The translations under genes were made by a program, and so were the position numbers. From assembly GCA_023396115.1 (NCBI GenBank), contig JAEWXC010000022.1, positions 1 to 64,000 of the forward strand: a stretch of DNA of 64,000 bases, read 5' to 3'. The notes beneath the pieces were generated by a model. It searched no databases and had not been told where the DNA came from. It saw only the letters and a program-made list of their open reading frames with translations. This DNA comes from Actinomycetes bacterium. Lineage in GTDB: Bacteria > Actinomycetota > Actinomycetes > Propionibacteriales > Nocardioidaceae. Positions 39,905 through 48,767 of this stretch are shown one piece after another. Positions within the stretch are counted from its first letter, which is position 1. Every line of letters starts with the position of its first letter.

Positions 39905-40605
39905 TCGGCCGGCTTCAGCACGTACCCGGCCCCGCGGACGGTGTGGATCATCGGCGGGTGCCCGGCCTCGATCTTCTTGCGCAGGTAGGAGACGTAGAGC
40001 TCGACGACGTTGGCCTGGCCACCGAAGTCGTAGTTCCACACCCGGTCCAGGATCTGCGCCTTGCTGAGCACCCGGCGGGGGTTGCGCATCAGGTAGCGCA
40101 GCAGCTCGAACTCGGTCGCGGTCAGCTGGACCTCGGTGCCGGCGCGGGTCACCTCGTGCGACTCCTCGTCGAGCACCAGGTCGCCGACCACCAGCCGGTG
40201 CTCGGCCCGGTCGACAGCGGTGCGGCGCAGCAGTCCGCGCAGCCGGGCCACCAGCTCCTCCAGGGAGAACGGCTTGGTGACGTAGTCGTCGCCGCCCGCG
40301 GTGAGCCCGGCGATCCGGTCCTCGACGGCGTCCCGGGCGGTGAGGAAGAGGACCGGCAGGTCGGGGGCGTCGGCGCGGAGCCGGCGCAGCACGGCCAGGC
40401 CGTCGAGGTCGGGGAGCATCACGTCGAGCACGACCACGTCGGGTCGCCGGCCGCGGGCCGCGGTGACCGCGTCGCCCCCGGTGTGCGCGACGTCGACCTC
40501 CCAGCCCTCGTAGCGCAGCGCCATCGCGACCAGCTCGGCCAGGTTCTGTTCGTCGTCGACCACCAGCGCACGGAGCGGGGTGCCGTCGACCCGGGTGAGG
40601 CTCAT
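39901..40605 (-). CDS. OmpR/PhoP-family response regulator
   Basis: A 234-aa DNA-binding regulator. The receiver domain has acidic Asp17-Asp18, phosphoacceptor Asp61 (VVLDVMLPD), Thr in FLTARD and Lys in VTKPF. The winged helix spans about 135-232 (LTATEFELLRYLMRNPRRVLSKAQILDRVWNYDFGGQANVVELYVSYLRKKIE ... IHTVRGAGYVLKP). Its ATG at 40605 is 139 bp from the divergent gene at 40745, which may be a direct target. The stop overlaps the kinase start. Confidence 0.93.
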   Translation of the reverse strand: MSLTRVDGTPLRALVVDDEQNLAELVAMALRYEGWEVDVAHTGGDAVTAARGRRPDVVVLDVMLPDLDGLAVLRRLRADAPDLPVLFLTARDAVEDRIAGLTAGGDDYVTKPFSLEELVARLRGLLRRTAVDRAEHRLVVGDLVLDEESHEVTRAGTEVQLTATEFELLRYLMRNPRRVLSKAQILDRVWNYDFGGQANVVELYVSYLRKKIEAGHPPMIHTVRGAGYVLKPAE

Positions 40606-40744
40606 GGCTCGATCCTGCCCCGTCTGACTGTGAGATTCCTGTGCCTGCTCTGTGTGTCGGGTGCGGAGTCGGCTGGTCAGATCCCGTGGCCGGGTCACGG
40701 CTGCCGCACAGCGGGGGCACAGCGTCGCCGAGCACGTTGGGGAC

Positions 40745-41248
40745 ATGAGCACACCTGACGACCCGACCACGCCGATCCCCACCGACCGCGGCGCCGGCGC
40801 TCCCGCGCAGCCCGCGTCCCCGGTGTCCGACGCGGCGCCCACCACGACATCTGGTCCGGCGGGCGAGCCGACGGACTCCTCCACCGACCCGTCCACCGGA
40901 CCGTCCTCCGACCCGGCGCCCGCTCGGCGCACCCTGGGCGACCGGGTCCGCGCCACCCGGTCGGGTGTCGCCCTGGGTCTGGCCGGGTTGGTCCTGGGCG
41001 GACTGGCCGGTGGTGGTGTCGGATACGCGGTGGGGGAGCACCGCAGCCATCCCGACGTCGCGGAGCGTAGCGACCGGTCCGGGTTCCCCGGCTCCGGGCA
41101 GAACGGCCGGGGCGGCCCCGGCGGGTCCGGTGACTGGGGCGGCCAGCCCCCCGGCCAGCAGGACCAGCAGGACCAGGAGGGACAGCAGGACCAGCAGGCG
41201 ACCCCGGACGGTGGCGGCACCGAGAACTCCGGCCTGCAGAACTCCTGA
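40745..41248 (+). CDS. single-TM protein with Gln/Gly-rich tail
   Basis: A 167-aa protein, not recognised. A disordered Pro/Ser/Thr N-terminus (about 1-60) precedes a basic stretch (TLGDRVRATRSG), one TM helix (about 75-98, VALGLAGLVLGGLAGGGVGYAVG), and a Gly-rich then Gln/Asp-rich tail (GQQDQQDQEGQQDQQ). It is divergent from the response-regulator gene, a position typical of a regulated partner or target. No enzymatic motif. The ATG at 40745 follows GGGGAC. Confidence 0.6.
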   Translation: MSTPDDPTTPIPTDRGAGAPAQPASPVSDAAPTTTSGPAGEPTDSSTDPSTGPSSDPAPARRTLGDRVRATRSGVALGLAGLVLGGLAGGGVGYAVGEHRSHPDVAERSDRSGFPGSGQNGRGGPGGSGDWGGQPPGQQDQQDQEGQQDQQATPDGGGTENSGLQNS

Positions 41249-41346
41249 CCGACGCCGGCCCCGCAGCGCTGCGCGGGGCCTCCGGCCGGTCCGGCGGGGA
41301 AACCGGTTGCCCACCTCGCGCCCCCGTGGGCGAGAATGTCCCCGCT

Positions 41347-44300
41347 GTGCAGATCACCTACCCACCCGAGCTCCCGGTCAGTGCCCGTCGCGACGACATC
41401 GCGGCGGCGATCAGGGACCACCAGGTCGTCATCGTCGCCGGTGAGACCGGTTCGGGTAAGACGACCCAGCTGCCCAAGATCTGCCTGGAGCTGGGTCGGG
41501 GCGCCGGTGGCCGTGAACCGATCATCGGGCACACCCAGCCGCGGCGGATCGCGGCCCGGTCGGTGGCCGAGCGGATCGCCTCCGAGCTGGGCACCGACCT
41601 CGGTGACGTGGTCGGTTACCAGGTCCGGTTCACCGACCGGACCAGCGCGTCGAGCCGGGTCAAGCTGATGACCGACGGCATCCTGCTGGCCGAGCTGCAG
41701 CGCGACCGGATGCTGACGAAGTACGACACGATCATCATCGACGAGGCCCACGAGCGCAGCCTCAACATCGACTTCCTGCTCGGGTACCTCAAGCGGCTGC
41801 TGCCCAAGCGCCCGGACCTGAAGCTGGTCATCACCTCGGCCACCATCGACCCCGAGCGGTTCGCGGAGCACTTCTGCGCCGCCGACGGCACCCCGGCCCC
41901 GATCATCGAGGTCTCCGGACGGACCTACCCGGTCGAGGTCCGCTACCGCCCGTTGGTGGCGCTGGGGGGTGCCGAGGAGAACGACGACGAGGGCGAGGTC
42001 GTGGTCCGCGACCAAACCGAGGCGATCTGCGACGCCGTCCGGGAACTGAGCGCCGAGGGTCCCGGCGACATCCTCGTCTTCCTGCCCGGCGAGCGGGAGA
42101 TCCGCGACACCGCCGACGCCCTGGCCGACCTGCCCAGCAGCCCCGGCCGGCGCCTGGAGATCACCCCGCTCTACTCCCGGCTCAGTGCCGCCGAGCAGCA
42201 CAAGGTGTTCTCCTCGCACCCGGCGACCGTGCGCCGGGTGGTGCTGGCCACCAACGTCGCCGAGACCTCGCTGACCGTCCCCGGCATCCGCTACGTCGTC
42301 GACACCGGTGTGGCCCGGATCAGCCGGTACAGCCTGCGGACCAAGGTGCAGCGGCTGCCGATCGAGCCGATCAGCCAGGCCAGCGCCAACCAGCGCTCGG
42401 GCCGCTGCGGCCGGGTGGCCGAGGGCATCGCCGTGCGGCTGTACTCCGAGGAGGACTTCGAGTCCCGGCCCGAGTTCACCGACCCCGAGATCCTGCGCAC
42501 CAACCTGGCCAGCGTCATCCTGCAGATGGCCTCGCTCGGGCTGGGCGACGTGGCCCGGTTCCCGTTCGTCGAGCCCCCGGACCGGCGCAACGTCACCGAC
42601 GGCGTCAACCTGCTCACCGAGCTCGGCGCGATCCGGGCCGACGACCCGACCCGGCCCCGGCTGACCCAGCTGGGCCGGCGCCTGGCGCGGCTGCCGATCG
42701 ACCCGCGGCTGGCCCGGATGATCATCGCGGCCGAGAAGAACGGCTGCGTGCGCGAGGTGATCGTGATCGCGTCCGCGCTCAGCCTGCAGGACCCCAGGGA
42801 ACGGCCCGAGGAGTTCCGCGCCCAGGCCGACCAGGCCCACGCCCGGTTCAAGGACGAGACCAGCGACTTCATCACCTGGCTGAACCTGTGGACCTACCTG
42901 CGCACCCAGCAGCGCGAGCTCTCCTCCTCGGCGTTCCGGCGGATGTGCCGCAAGGAGCACCTCAACTACCTGCGGGTGCGCGAGTGGCAGGACTTCGAGT
43001 CCCAGCTGCGCCAGGTCTGCAAGGAGATGAAGGTGCACGTCGGGCACCCGGCCGACACCCCCGACGCCGACGGGATCCACCAGTCCCTGCTGGCCGGCCT
43101 GCTCAGCCACCTCGGTGCGCTGGAGGAGAAGGAGCGGGGCGAGCGCAAGCAGCGTGAGTACCTGGGGGCCAGGGGCGCGAAGTTCGCGATCTTCCCCGGC
43201 AGCGTGCTCAAGGGCCGCAACCCGCAGTTCGTGATGGCCGGAGAACTGGTCGAGACCGGGCGGCTGTGGGCGCGGCAGAACGCCGCGATCAAGCCCGAGT
43301 GGGCCGAGCAGTTGGCCGAGCACCTGGTGAAGCGGTCCTACTCCGAGCCGCACTGGTCCAAGAAGCGCGGCGCGGCGATGGCGCACGAGAAGGTCACCCT
43401 CTACGGGGTGCCGCTGGTGGCGGACCGGCTGGTGGGGCTGGGCCGGGTCGACCCGGAGCTGGCGCGGGAGATGTTCCTGCGCCACGCCCTGGTCGAGGGG
43501 GAGTGGCACGGCCGGCACAAGTTCCTGGCCCGCAACGCCGAGCTCCTGGCCCAGGCCCAGGAGCTGGAGCACCGGTCCCGGCGCCGCGACATCGTGGTCG
43601 ACGAACAGACCCTGCTCGACTTCTACGACGCCCGGGTGCCTGCCGAGGTCGTCTCGGCAGCCCACTTCGACCGGTGGTGGAAGGACGAGCGGCGCCGCAA
43701 CGGCAACCTGCTCACCTTCGACCCGGCGATGCTCACCCACGACACCGCCGACGAGGTCGACGCCGCCGACTTCCCGACCGCCTGGTCCGACTCCGGTGAG
43801 GCCGGACTGACCTTCCCGATCAGCTACCACTTCGAGCCCGGCGCCCAGCAGGACGGGCTGACCATCGACGTCCCGGTCGCCACCCTCAACCGAGTCAGCG
43901 ACGAGGAGTTCAGCTGGCTGGTGCCGGGGCTGCGCGAGGAGCTGGTCACCGCACTGATCCGCTCCCTGCCCAAGAACCTGCGGGTCTCCTTCGTGCCCGC
44001 CCCGAACAAGGCCCGCGAGTTCCTGGCCGCGGTGCCGCCCGGCGACGAGCCGCTGCTCGACGCCCTGGAGCGGTGGGCCCGCTCCACCACCGGGGTGCAC
44101 GTGCCGCGCACCGCCTGGGACCTGACCAAGGTGCCCGAGCACCTGCGGCCCACGTTCCGGGTGGTCGACGAGTCCGGTCGCGAGGCCGGCCGCGGCAAGG
44201 ACCTGGAGGCACTCAAGGCGCCACTGCGCGGGGAGTTCGCCGACGCGATGGCCGAGGTGGCCTCCGACTCCGGGATGGACGCCACGGGGCAGACCACGTG

Positions 44301-45129
44301 GACGTTCGGGGAGGTTCCGGCCTCCTTCACCCAGAAGCGGGCTGGCCACGAGGTGCAGGCGTTCCCGGCGCTGACCGACGAGGGCCGCACCGTCGGGCTG
44401 GGGGTCTTCGGCTCGGCCGAGGAGGCCGCGGCCCGGCACCGGCTGGGCGTGCGCCGGCTGCTCGCCCTGGCCGTGCCCTCCCCGGTCGCAGGCATCGTCA
44501 AGGGGCTCGACAATCGGCAGAAGCTGGGGCTGGCGTCCTCGCCCTACGGCGGGGTGCCGGCGATGCTGGAGGACGCTCGGGTGGCCGTGCTCGGTGCGCT
44601 GGTCGACGCGCGGCCTCCGGTGCGTGACCAGGCCGCCTTCGACGCGCTGGTCGCGACCGCTCGCAGCGAGCAGGAGCCGCAGCTGCGCCGGGTCACCGAC
44701 GACCTGGTCGGGGTGCTGTCTGCCTGGCGCGAGGCCGACAAGGTGCTCTCCGGGCGCGCCGACATGCGCACCCTGGCCGCGCTGAGCGACATGAAGGGGC
44801 AGCTGGAGCGGTTGGTGCACCCCGGGTTCATCGGCGAGGCCGGCCCCGAGCAGCTGCGGCACTACCCGCGCTACCTGGCGGCGCTGACCGAGCGACGCGC
44901 CAAGCTGGACGCCTCACCGGTGCGCGACCAGCAGCTGATGGACCAGGTCACCGGCCTGCAGGAGGCGTGGTTGCACCAGGTCGACGCGCTGCCCGAGGGC
45001 CGCCCGCCGCACGATTCGCTGCGCCGGGTCCGGTGGCTGCTGGAGGAGTTCCGGGTCTCCCTGTTCGCCCAGCACCTGGGCACCGCGGTCCCGGTCTCGG
45101 ACCAGCGGATCCGCAAGGCCCTCGGCTGA
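41347..45129 (+). CDS. hrpA: ATP-dependent RNA helicase HrpA
   Basis: A 1260-aa DEAH-box RNA helicase: Walker A GETGSGKT at 32-39, DEAH at 132-135, TSAT motif III, and QRSGRCGRV motif VI, followed by HA2, OB-fold and the long HrpA-specific C-terminal region. HrpA resolves stalled ribosomes and processes mRNA in characterised bacteria. The GTG at 41347 (VQITYPPELPV) matches family N-termini; an in-frame GTG at 41326 would add seven residues. A GAGAAT box 9 bp upstream suggests a leaderless or near-leaderless transcript. It is monocistronic, with a repeat array immediately downstream. Confidence 0.93.
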   Translation: MQITYPPELPVSARRDDIAAAIRDHQVVIVAGETGSGKTTQLPKICLELGRGAGGREPIIGHTQPRRIAARSVAERIASELGTDLGDVVGYQVRFTDRTSASSRVKLMTDGILLAELQRDRMLTKYDTIIIDEAHERSLNIDFLLGYLKRLLPKRPDLKLVITSATIDPERFAEHFCAADGTPAPIIEVSGRTYPVEVRYRPLVALGGAEENDDEGEVVVRDQTEAICDAVRELSAEGPGDILVFLPGEREIRDTADALADLPSSPGRRLEITPLYSRLSAAEQHKVFSSHPATVRRVVLATNVAETSLTVPGIRYVVDTGVARISRYSLRTKVQRLPIEPISQASANQRSGRCGRVAEGIAVRLYSEEDFESRPEFTDPEILRTNLASVILQMASLGLGDVARFPFVEPPDRRNVTDGVNLLTELGAIRADDPTRPRLTQLGRRLARLPIDPRLARMIIAAEKNGCVREVIVIASALSLQDPRERPEEFRAQADQAHARFKDETSDFITWLNLWTYLRTQQRELSSSAFRRMCRKEHLNYLRVREWQDFESQLRQVCKEMKVHVGHPADTPDADGIHQSLLAGLLSHLGALEEKERGERKQREYLGARGAKFAIFPGSVLKGRNPQFVMAGELVETGRLWARQNAAIKPEWAEQLAEHLVKRSYSEPHWSKKRGAAMAHEKVTLYGVPLVADRLVGLGRVDPELAREMFLRHALVEGEWHGRHKFLARNAELLAQAQELEHRSRRRDIVVDEQTLLDFYDARVPAEVVSAAHFDRWWKDERRRNGNLLTFDPAMLTHDTADEVDAADFPTAWSDSGEAGLTFPISYHFEPGAQQDGLTIDVPVATLNRVSDEEFSWLVPGLREELVTALIRSLPKNLRVSFVPAPNKAREFLAAVPPGDEPLLDALERWARSTTGVHVPRTAWDLTKVPEHLRPTFRVVDESGREAGRGKDLEALKAPLRGEFADAMAEVASDSGMDATGQTTWTFGEVPASFTQKRAGHEVQAFPALTDEGRTVGLGVFGSAEEAAARHRLGVRRLLALAVPSPVAGIVKGLDNRQKLGLASSPYGGVPAMLEDARVAVLGALVDARPPVRDQAAFDALVATARSEQEPQLRRVTDDLVGVLSAWREADKVLSGRADMRTLAALSDMKGQLERLVHPGFIGEAGPEQLRHYPRYLAALTERRAKLDASPVRDQQLMDQVTGLQEAWLHQVDALPEGRPPHDSLRRVRWLLEEFRVSLFAQHLGTAVPVSDQRIRKALG

Positions 45130-45148
45130 CCCTCCCCGAACGCCGGCC

Positions 45149-45276
45149 GGGCACTTACGTGGCGCCGACCGGGCAGTTTGTCGCCGACCGGGCACTTACG
45201 TGGCGCCGACCGGGCACATACGTGGCGCCGACCGGGCACTTGAGCGGGCCTGACCGGGCCGTTCTGTGGCGCCCGT
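45149..45276 (+). repeat. 22-bp tandem repeat array, six units
   Basis: Units start at 45149, 45171, 45190, 45212, 45234 and 45256. Units 1 and 3 are identical (GGGCACTTACGTGGCGCCGA followed by CC); unit 4 differs by one base; units 2, 5 and 6 are degenerate. The array fills most of the 157-bp gap between convergent hrpA and the POT gene. It has no spacers, so it is not CRISPR. Confidence 0.8.
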
Positions 45277-45286
45277 GGGCAGCGCG

Positions 45287-46759
45287 TCAGCGCACCCCGC
45301 GCATCATCGAGACGATCCACTTGTTCAGCGCCACCATCACCAGGCTCACCACGATCGAGGCGCCGCCGATGATGAGGAAGTAGGGCGTCTCGTTCTCCGG
45401 GTCGTACTGCGCCGAGAGGGTGCCGGCCATCGACGAGCCCAGGGCCACTGACAGGAAGAACAGCGCGATCATCTGGGTCCGGAACGCCTGTGGGGCCAGC
45501 TTGGTCGACAGCGACTGGCCGACCGGCGAGAGGAAGAGCTCGGCCATCGTGAAGAAGAACAGGATCAGCACGATCCACAGCAGCGGGGTCGAGTTGGCGC
45601 CGCCGCCGGAGAACGGCAGGAAAAGGATGAACGCGACGCCCATCAGGAACGTCCCGGCCGCGAACTTCAACGGGGTCGAGGGCTGACGGTCCCCGAGCTT
45701 GGTCCACATCGCCGCGAAGAGTCCGGCGAAGGTGATGATCATGATCGGGTTGATCGAGTTCACCCAGGCCGGCGACATCTCGAAACCGAACACGGTGCGG
45801 TCCAGGCGCTTGTCGGCGTAGAGCGCCAGCACGGTGAACTGCTGCTGGAAGAGACTCCAGAAGGTGGCACTGGCCAGGAACATCGGGATGAACGAGACCA
45901 CCCGGGCCCGCTCGTCGGCGGTCACCTTCGGCGAGGTCAGCAGGATCGAGAACAGCGCCACCGCCGCGATCGCGGTCAACGCGGTGACCACGTCGGAGAG
46001 CCGGTCGGCGGGCAGCCAGCCGGCCACCGCGACGACCGCCAGGACCACGACCGCCGCGACGGCGCCCAGGGCGTAGGGGAGCCGCTTCTCGCGCGGCAGC
46101 GGGTTGGTGGGGGTGCTGCCCAGGTCGCCGATGGTGCGCCGGCGCAGCAGCACGTACTGCCCCAGACCCAGCGCCATCCCGACCGCGGCCGCGCCGAAGC
46201 CCCAGTGGAAGCCCTCCCGGCCCCACAACCAGCCGGTGACCAGCGGGCCGACCAGGGCACCCAGGTTGACGCCCATGTAGTAGATCGAGAAGCCCGCGTC
46301 GCGGCGGGTGTCCCCGGGCGGGTAGAGCTCACCGACCACGCTGGTGGTGGTCGCCTTGAGCGTTCCGGAGCCGACCGCCACGCAGACCAGGCCGATCCCG
46401 ACACCGGCCAGACCGGGCACCAGTGCCAGGGCCAGGTGGCCGCACATGATCAGCACCGCACCGGCCAGCAGCGTGCGCTCCGAGCCGAGCAGCCGGTCCG
46501 AGACCCAGGCGCCGAGCACCGCGGAGAGGTAGACCAGACCGCCGTAGGCGCCGACGATCGAGACCGCCGTGGACTCCTCGAGTCCCAGGCCCCCGTCGGT
46601 GACCGAGTAGTAGAGGTAGAAGGCGAGGATCGCCTGCATCCCGTAGAAGCTGAACCGTTCCCACATCTCCACGCCGGCCAGGTTCCACAGACCCAGGGGG
46701 TGGCCCCCGGCCTCGGCGGTCGGTCGTGCGCTCGTGGTCGTCTCGTCGTTCTCCAGCAC
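45287..46759 (-). CDS. POT/PTR-family peptide:H+ symporter
   Basis: A 490-aa membrane transporter importing di- and tripeptides with protons (MFS). Landmarks are MWERFSFYGMQAILAFYLYY on TM1 with the ExxERF-like element, GAWVSDRLLGSERTLL between TM2 and TM3, FSIYYMGVNLGALVGPLV on TM5 (PTR2 signature), and multiple further helices ending in MVALNKWIVSMM. The start is GTG 46759 (VLENDETTTSA) with GGTGGAC ahead; upstream frame sequence is not family-like. It is divergent from the GNAT gene across 182 bp containing a palindrome. Confidence 0.9.
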   Translation of the reverse strand: MLENDETTTSARPTAEAGGHPLGLWNLAGVEMWERFSFYGMQAILAFYLYYSVTDGGLGLEESTAVSIVGAYGGLVYLSAVLGAWVSDRLLGSERTLLAGAVLIMCGHLALALVPGLAGVGIGLVCVAVGSGTLKATTTSVVGELYPPGDTRRDAGFSIYYMGVNLGALVGPLVTGWLWGREGFHWGFGAAAVGMALGLGQYVLLRRRTIGDLGSTPTNPLPREKRLPYALGAVAAVVVLAVVAVAGWLPADRLSDVVTALTAIAAVALFSILLTSPKVTADERARVVSFIPMFLASATFWSLFQQQFTVLALYADKRLDRTVFGFEMSPAWVNSINPIMIITFAGLFAAMWTKLGDRQPSTPLKFAAGTFLMGVAFILFLPFSGGGANSTPLLWIVLILFFFTMAELFLSPVGQSLSTKLAPQAFRTQMIALFFLSVALGSSMAGTLSAQYDPENETPYFLIIGGASIVVSLVMVALNKWIVSMMRGVR

Positions 46760-46860
46760 CTGTCCACCATGCCACCGTCCGGCGCCGAAGCGCGCCAGGG
46801 GCGGCGGGGGAGCGGCAGGTGGTGACCTGGTGCACACCGGCGACCCGGGGCACCGCGGCC

Positions 46861-46878
46861 GTTCCGGGTGCCCGGAAC
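46861..46878. promoter_or_regulatory. 7-bp palindrome between divergent POT and GNAT genes
   Basis: GTTCCGG-GTGC-CCGGAAC is a perfect inverted repeat located 12 bp before TAGGCT (46890-46895), a likely -10 for the GNAT gene. It could be an operator shared by the two divergent promoters. Confidence 0.35.
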
Positions 46879-46941
46879 CGGGGCGCGCGTAGGCTGGTCC
46901 GGGCCGGAGACAGCACCCCCACACCGACAGGAGCGGACCCC

Positions 46942-47250
46942 GTGAGCGACGTCCAGATCAGCCACCACCGCGAGCTCTCCCGCTGGGAGGCGCACCTGGA
47001 CGGCGAGCTGGCCGGGTTCGCGGAGTACCAGCTGACCGACGAGCTGTACGTCTTCACCCACACCGAGGTCGACCGGGCCCACGAGGGCCGCGGGGTCGGG
47101 TCGGCGCTGGCCGCCGGTGCCCTGGACGAGGTCCGCGCCGAGGGAACCCGCAGCGTGCTGGTGGTCTGTCCGTTCATCGGCGCCTGGATCGCCCGGCACC
47201 CCGACTACGCCGACCTGCTCTACACCTCGCGCAGCACCGCGAAGGACTGA
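46942..47250 (+). CDS. small GNAT-like N-acetyltransferase
   Basis: A 102-aa protein of the compact YidJ/GNAT type: GELAGFAEYQLTDELYVFTHTEVDRAHEGRGVGSALAAGALDEVR contains the acetyl-CoA-binding R/Q-x-x-G-x-G/A loop (EGRGVGSAL). It ends with the strand VLVVCPFIGAWIARHPDY. These mini-acetyltransferases have unknown substrates. The GTG at 46942 has AGGAG at 46929. The next gene begins 4 bp after its stop, so they form an operon. Confidence 0.88.
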   Translation: MSDVQISHHRELSRWEAHLDGELAGFAEYQLTDELYVFTHTEVDRAHEGRGVGSALAAGALDEVRAEGTRSVLVVCPFIGAWIARHPDYADLLYTSRSTAKD

Positions 47251-47254
47251 GTCC

Positions 47255-47860
47255 GTGGCCGAGCGCGCCCCCCGTCCGCACCACCGCCCGATGCTGCGCA
47301 ACGGCACCTTCTTCGCCGAGCACGGCGACACCCACGACCCGGCGCTGACCACGGAGGTGGCCGAGCGCAGCGCCCGGCTGCTGGTCCGCGGCGCCCGGGC
47401 CTCCACCGACGCGGCCGTGGCCGAACGCCTCGTCACCCTGGCCGAGACCGAGGGGCTCGACGAGCTCGCCGAGCTGTGGTCCACGGCCGCCTCCGACACC
47501 CTGGCCGGCTCGCTGTGGCGCCTGTACCTGCTGCGCTCCTGGGTGCACGCCGACCCGCGCGGGGCGGCCGAGGAGTTCGAGGCCGGTCGGCACGACGCCG
47601 AGGTGGCCCGGGTGCTCTCCGGGGTCGCCGAGCCGCCCGGCCCCGAGCAGCTGCTGGCGATGGTCGACGCGGTGCTGCGCGGCATCGCCGTCGACGACTA
47701 CGCCGACGTGCTGCTGCGCGCCGCAGCGTTCGCCGAGGTGGTGGCGACCGGGCGCAGCGTGCTCCACGAGCTCGGCAGTGACACGGTGGAACGGATGCTC
47801 ACGCTGGCCGAGCAGCTGGCCCGGGCCGCGGAGCTCGAACGGCTCGACCACCTCGGCTGA
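47255..47860 (+). CDS. hypothetical helical protein
   Basis: A 201-aa soluble, Ala/Leu/Glu-rich and probably all-helical protein, not recognised. It begins VAERAPRPHHRPMLRNGTFF and has a repetitive pattern of amphipathic helices (ERLVTLAETEGLDELAELWSTAASDTLAGSLWRLYLLRSWV). It starts at GTG 47255, 4 bp after the GNAT stop; translational coupling likely replaces a strong ribosome site. Homologous proteins sit beside GNAT genes in related actinobacteria as far as I recall, but no function is assigned. Confidence 0.7.
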   Translation: MAERAPRPHHRPMLRNGTFFAEHGDTHDPALTTEVAERSARLLVRGARASTDAAVAERLVTLAETEGLDELAELWSTAASDTLAGSLWRLYLLRSWVHADPRGAAEEFEAGRHDAEVARVLSGVAEPPGPEQLLAMVDAVLRGIAVDDYADVLLRAAAFAEVVATGRSVLHELGSDTVERMLTLAEQLARAAELERLDHLG

Positions 47861-47867
47861 CTGGTCG

Positions 47868-47887
47868 GGTCTCGGCACGCTCGACCA
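47868..47887 (+). repeat. dispersed repeat copy 2
   Basis: Identical over 20 bp to 18887-18906. It is followed by CGACCACCGG-type sequence twice. It lies 8 bp after the hypothetical gene stop. Confidence 0.6.
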
Positions 47888-47943
47888 CCGGGACGGCCGA
47901 CCACCGGCGGCTCGGGGCGGCTGGACCACGACCTGCGCCCGCG

Positions 47944-48027
47944 TACACTGGACCTCGAGCACGTCGGGCCGCGGCAGCCCCGGGTCCCACAATTAGCCGC
48001 TACGAGCGGCCACGCGCCGAGAGGCGC
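47944..48027 (+). promoter_or_regulatory. promoter and hairpin-bearing leader of PemK/MazF-like gene
   Basis: TACACT at 47944-47949 looks like a -10. Downstream lie two adjacent small hairpins: GCCGCT-ACG-AGCGGC (47996-48010) and GCGCC-GAGA-GGCGC (48014-48027), the second with a GNRA-type loop. A leader of about 110 nt would result. No known riboswitch class is recognised. Confidence 0.3.
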
Positions 48028-48068
48028 TCCCGGTCCGGCGTGTTCATCCTCCCGGTTACGTTGGAGCC

Positions 48069-48584
48069 ATGTCGCTCCGTGACCGCCTCCGGCAACTCAC
48101 CCACCGACTCGGCCGCCGCAGCGCCTCGGCCCCAGCCGGATTCACCTCCGCTCCCGGCGCCCTGCCGCGTTCCGCGGTGCCCACCCCGCCGGCGGACCGC
48201 GACCGGGTGGCCTACGCCCCCGAGACCGACGGGGACCCCGATCCCGGGGAGGTGGTGTGGGCCTGGGTGCCCTACGAGGAGGACGCCAGCCGCGGCAAGG
48301 ACCGGCCGGTGCTGCTGCTCGGTGCCCGCGACGGCCGCTGGCTGGCGCTGATGCTCAGCAGCGTCGACCACGACCGGGACGCCGCCCAGGAGGCCCGGTG
48401 GGGGCGGCACTGGATGGACGTCGGCTCCGGCGGCTGGGACGCCGAGGGTCGACCCAGCGAGGTCCGGCTGGACCGTCTGCTGCGGCTCGAGGTGGACGCG
48501 GTGCGCCGCGAGGGGGCGGCCCTGCCGCGCGAGGTCTTCGACGAGGTGGTCCGCGCCGCCCGGGAGTTCCACGACCTGGCCTGA
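48069..48584 (+). CDS. PemK/MazF-like toxin-family protein
   Basis: A 171-aa protein with a disordered N-terminus (about 1-55) and a PemK/MazF-type SH3-like barrel: PGEVVWAWVPYEEDASRGKDRPVLLLG is the characteristic start, with the Arg-Gly-Lys-Asp-Arg-Pro loop. DLARLRRL-like elements near the C-terminus bind RNA in true toxins. Here the C-terminal half (WMDVGSGGWDAEGRPSEVRLDRLLRLEVDAV) suggests a stand-alone, chromosomally conserved relative. No antitoxin ORF is visible upstream or downstream, so it may not be a toxin. GGAG precedes the ATG. Confidence 0.75.
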   Translation: MSLRDRLRQLTHRLGRRSASAPAGFTSAPGALPRSAVPTPPADRDRVAYAPETDGDPDPGEVVWAWVPYEEDASRGKDRPVLLLGARDGRWLALMLSSVDHDRDAAQEARWGRHWMDVGSGGWDAEGRPSEVRLDRLLRLEVDAVRREGAALPREVFDEVVRAAREFHDLA

Positions 48585-48767
48585 GGACGGTGCGCAGCGT
48601 CCCGGCCGGACCGGACCCCGGGCAGGGACGTGTGGGATTGGTGGGAGTGGATAGGCTCCCGGGAGGTGTCGCCCGTGCCGCAGCGTGGACGTCGGCACCG
48701 AACCCAAGCATCAGGCGCGGCCACCGGTGGTGGAGTCCCGCGCCGCACCGTGTCGAGAGGGGCACCC

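Noticed and set aside
39901..44862. A 1653-codon frame antisense to hrpA
   Set aside because: Only its last 234 codons are real (the response regulator). The rest is the mirror of hrpA codon bias.
45149..45276. CRISPR array
   Set aside because: The repeats abut with no spacers and decay along the array; no cas genes are nearby.
47944..48068. 6C RNA or another known actinobacterial small RNA
   Set aside because: The runs of six or more C in loops that define 6C RNA are missing; the hairpins are short.
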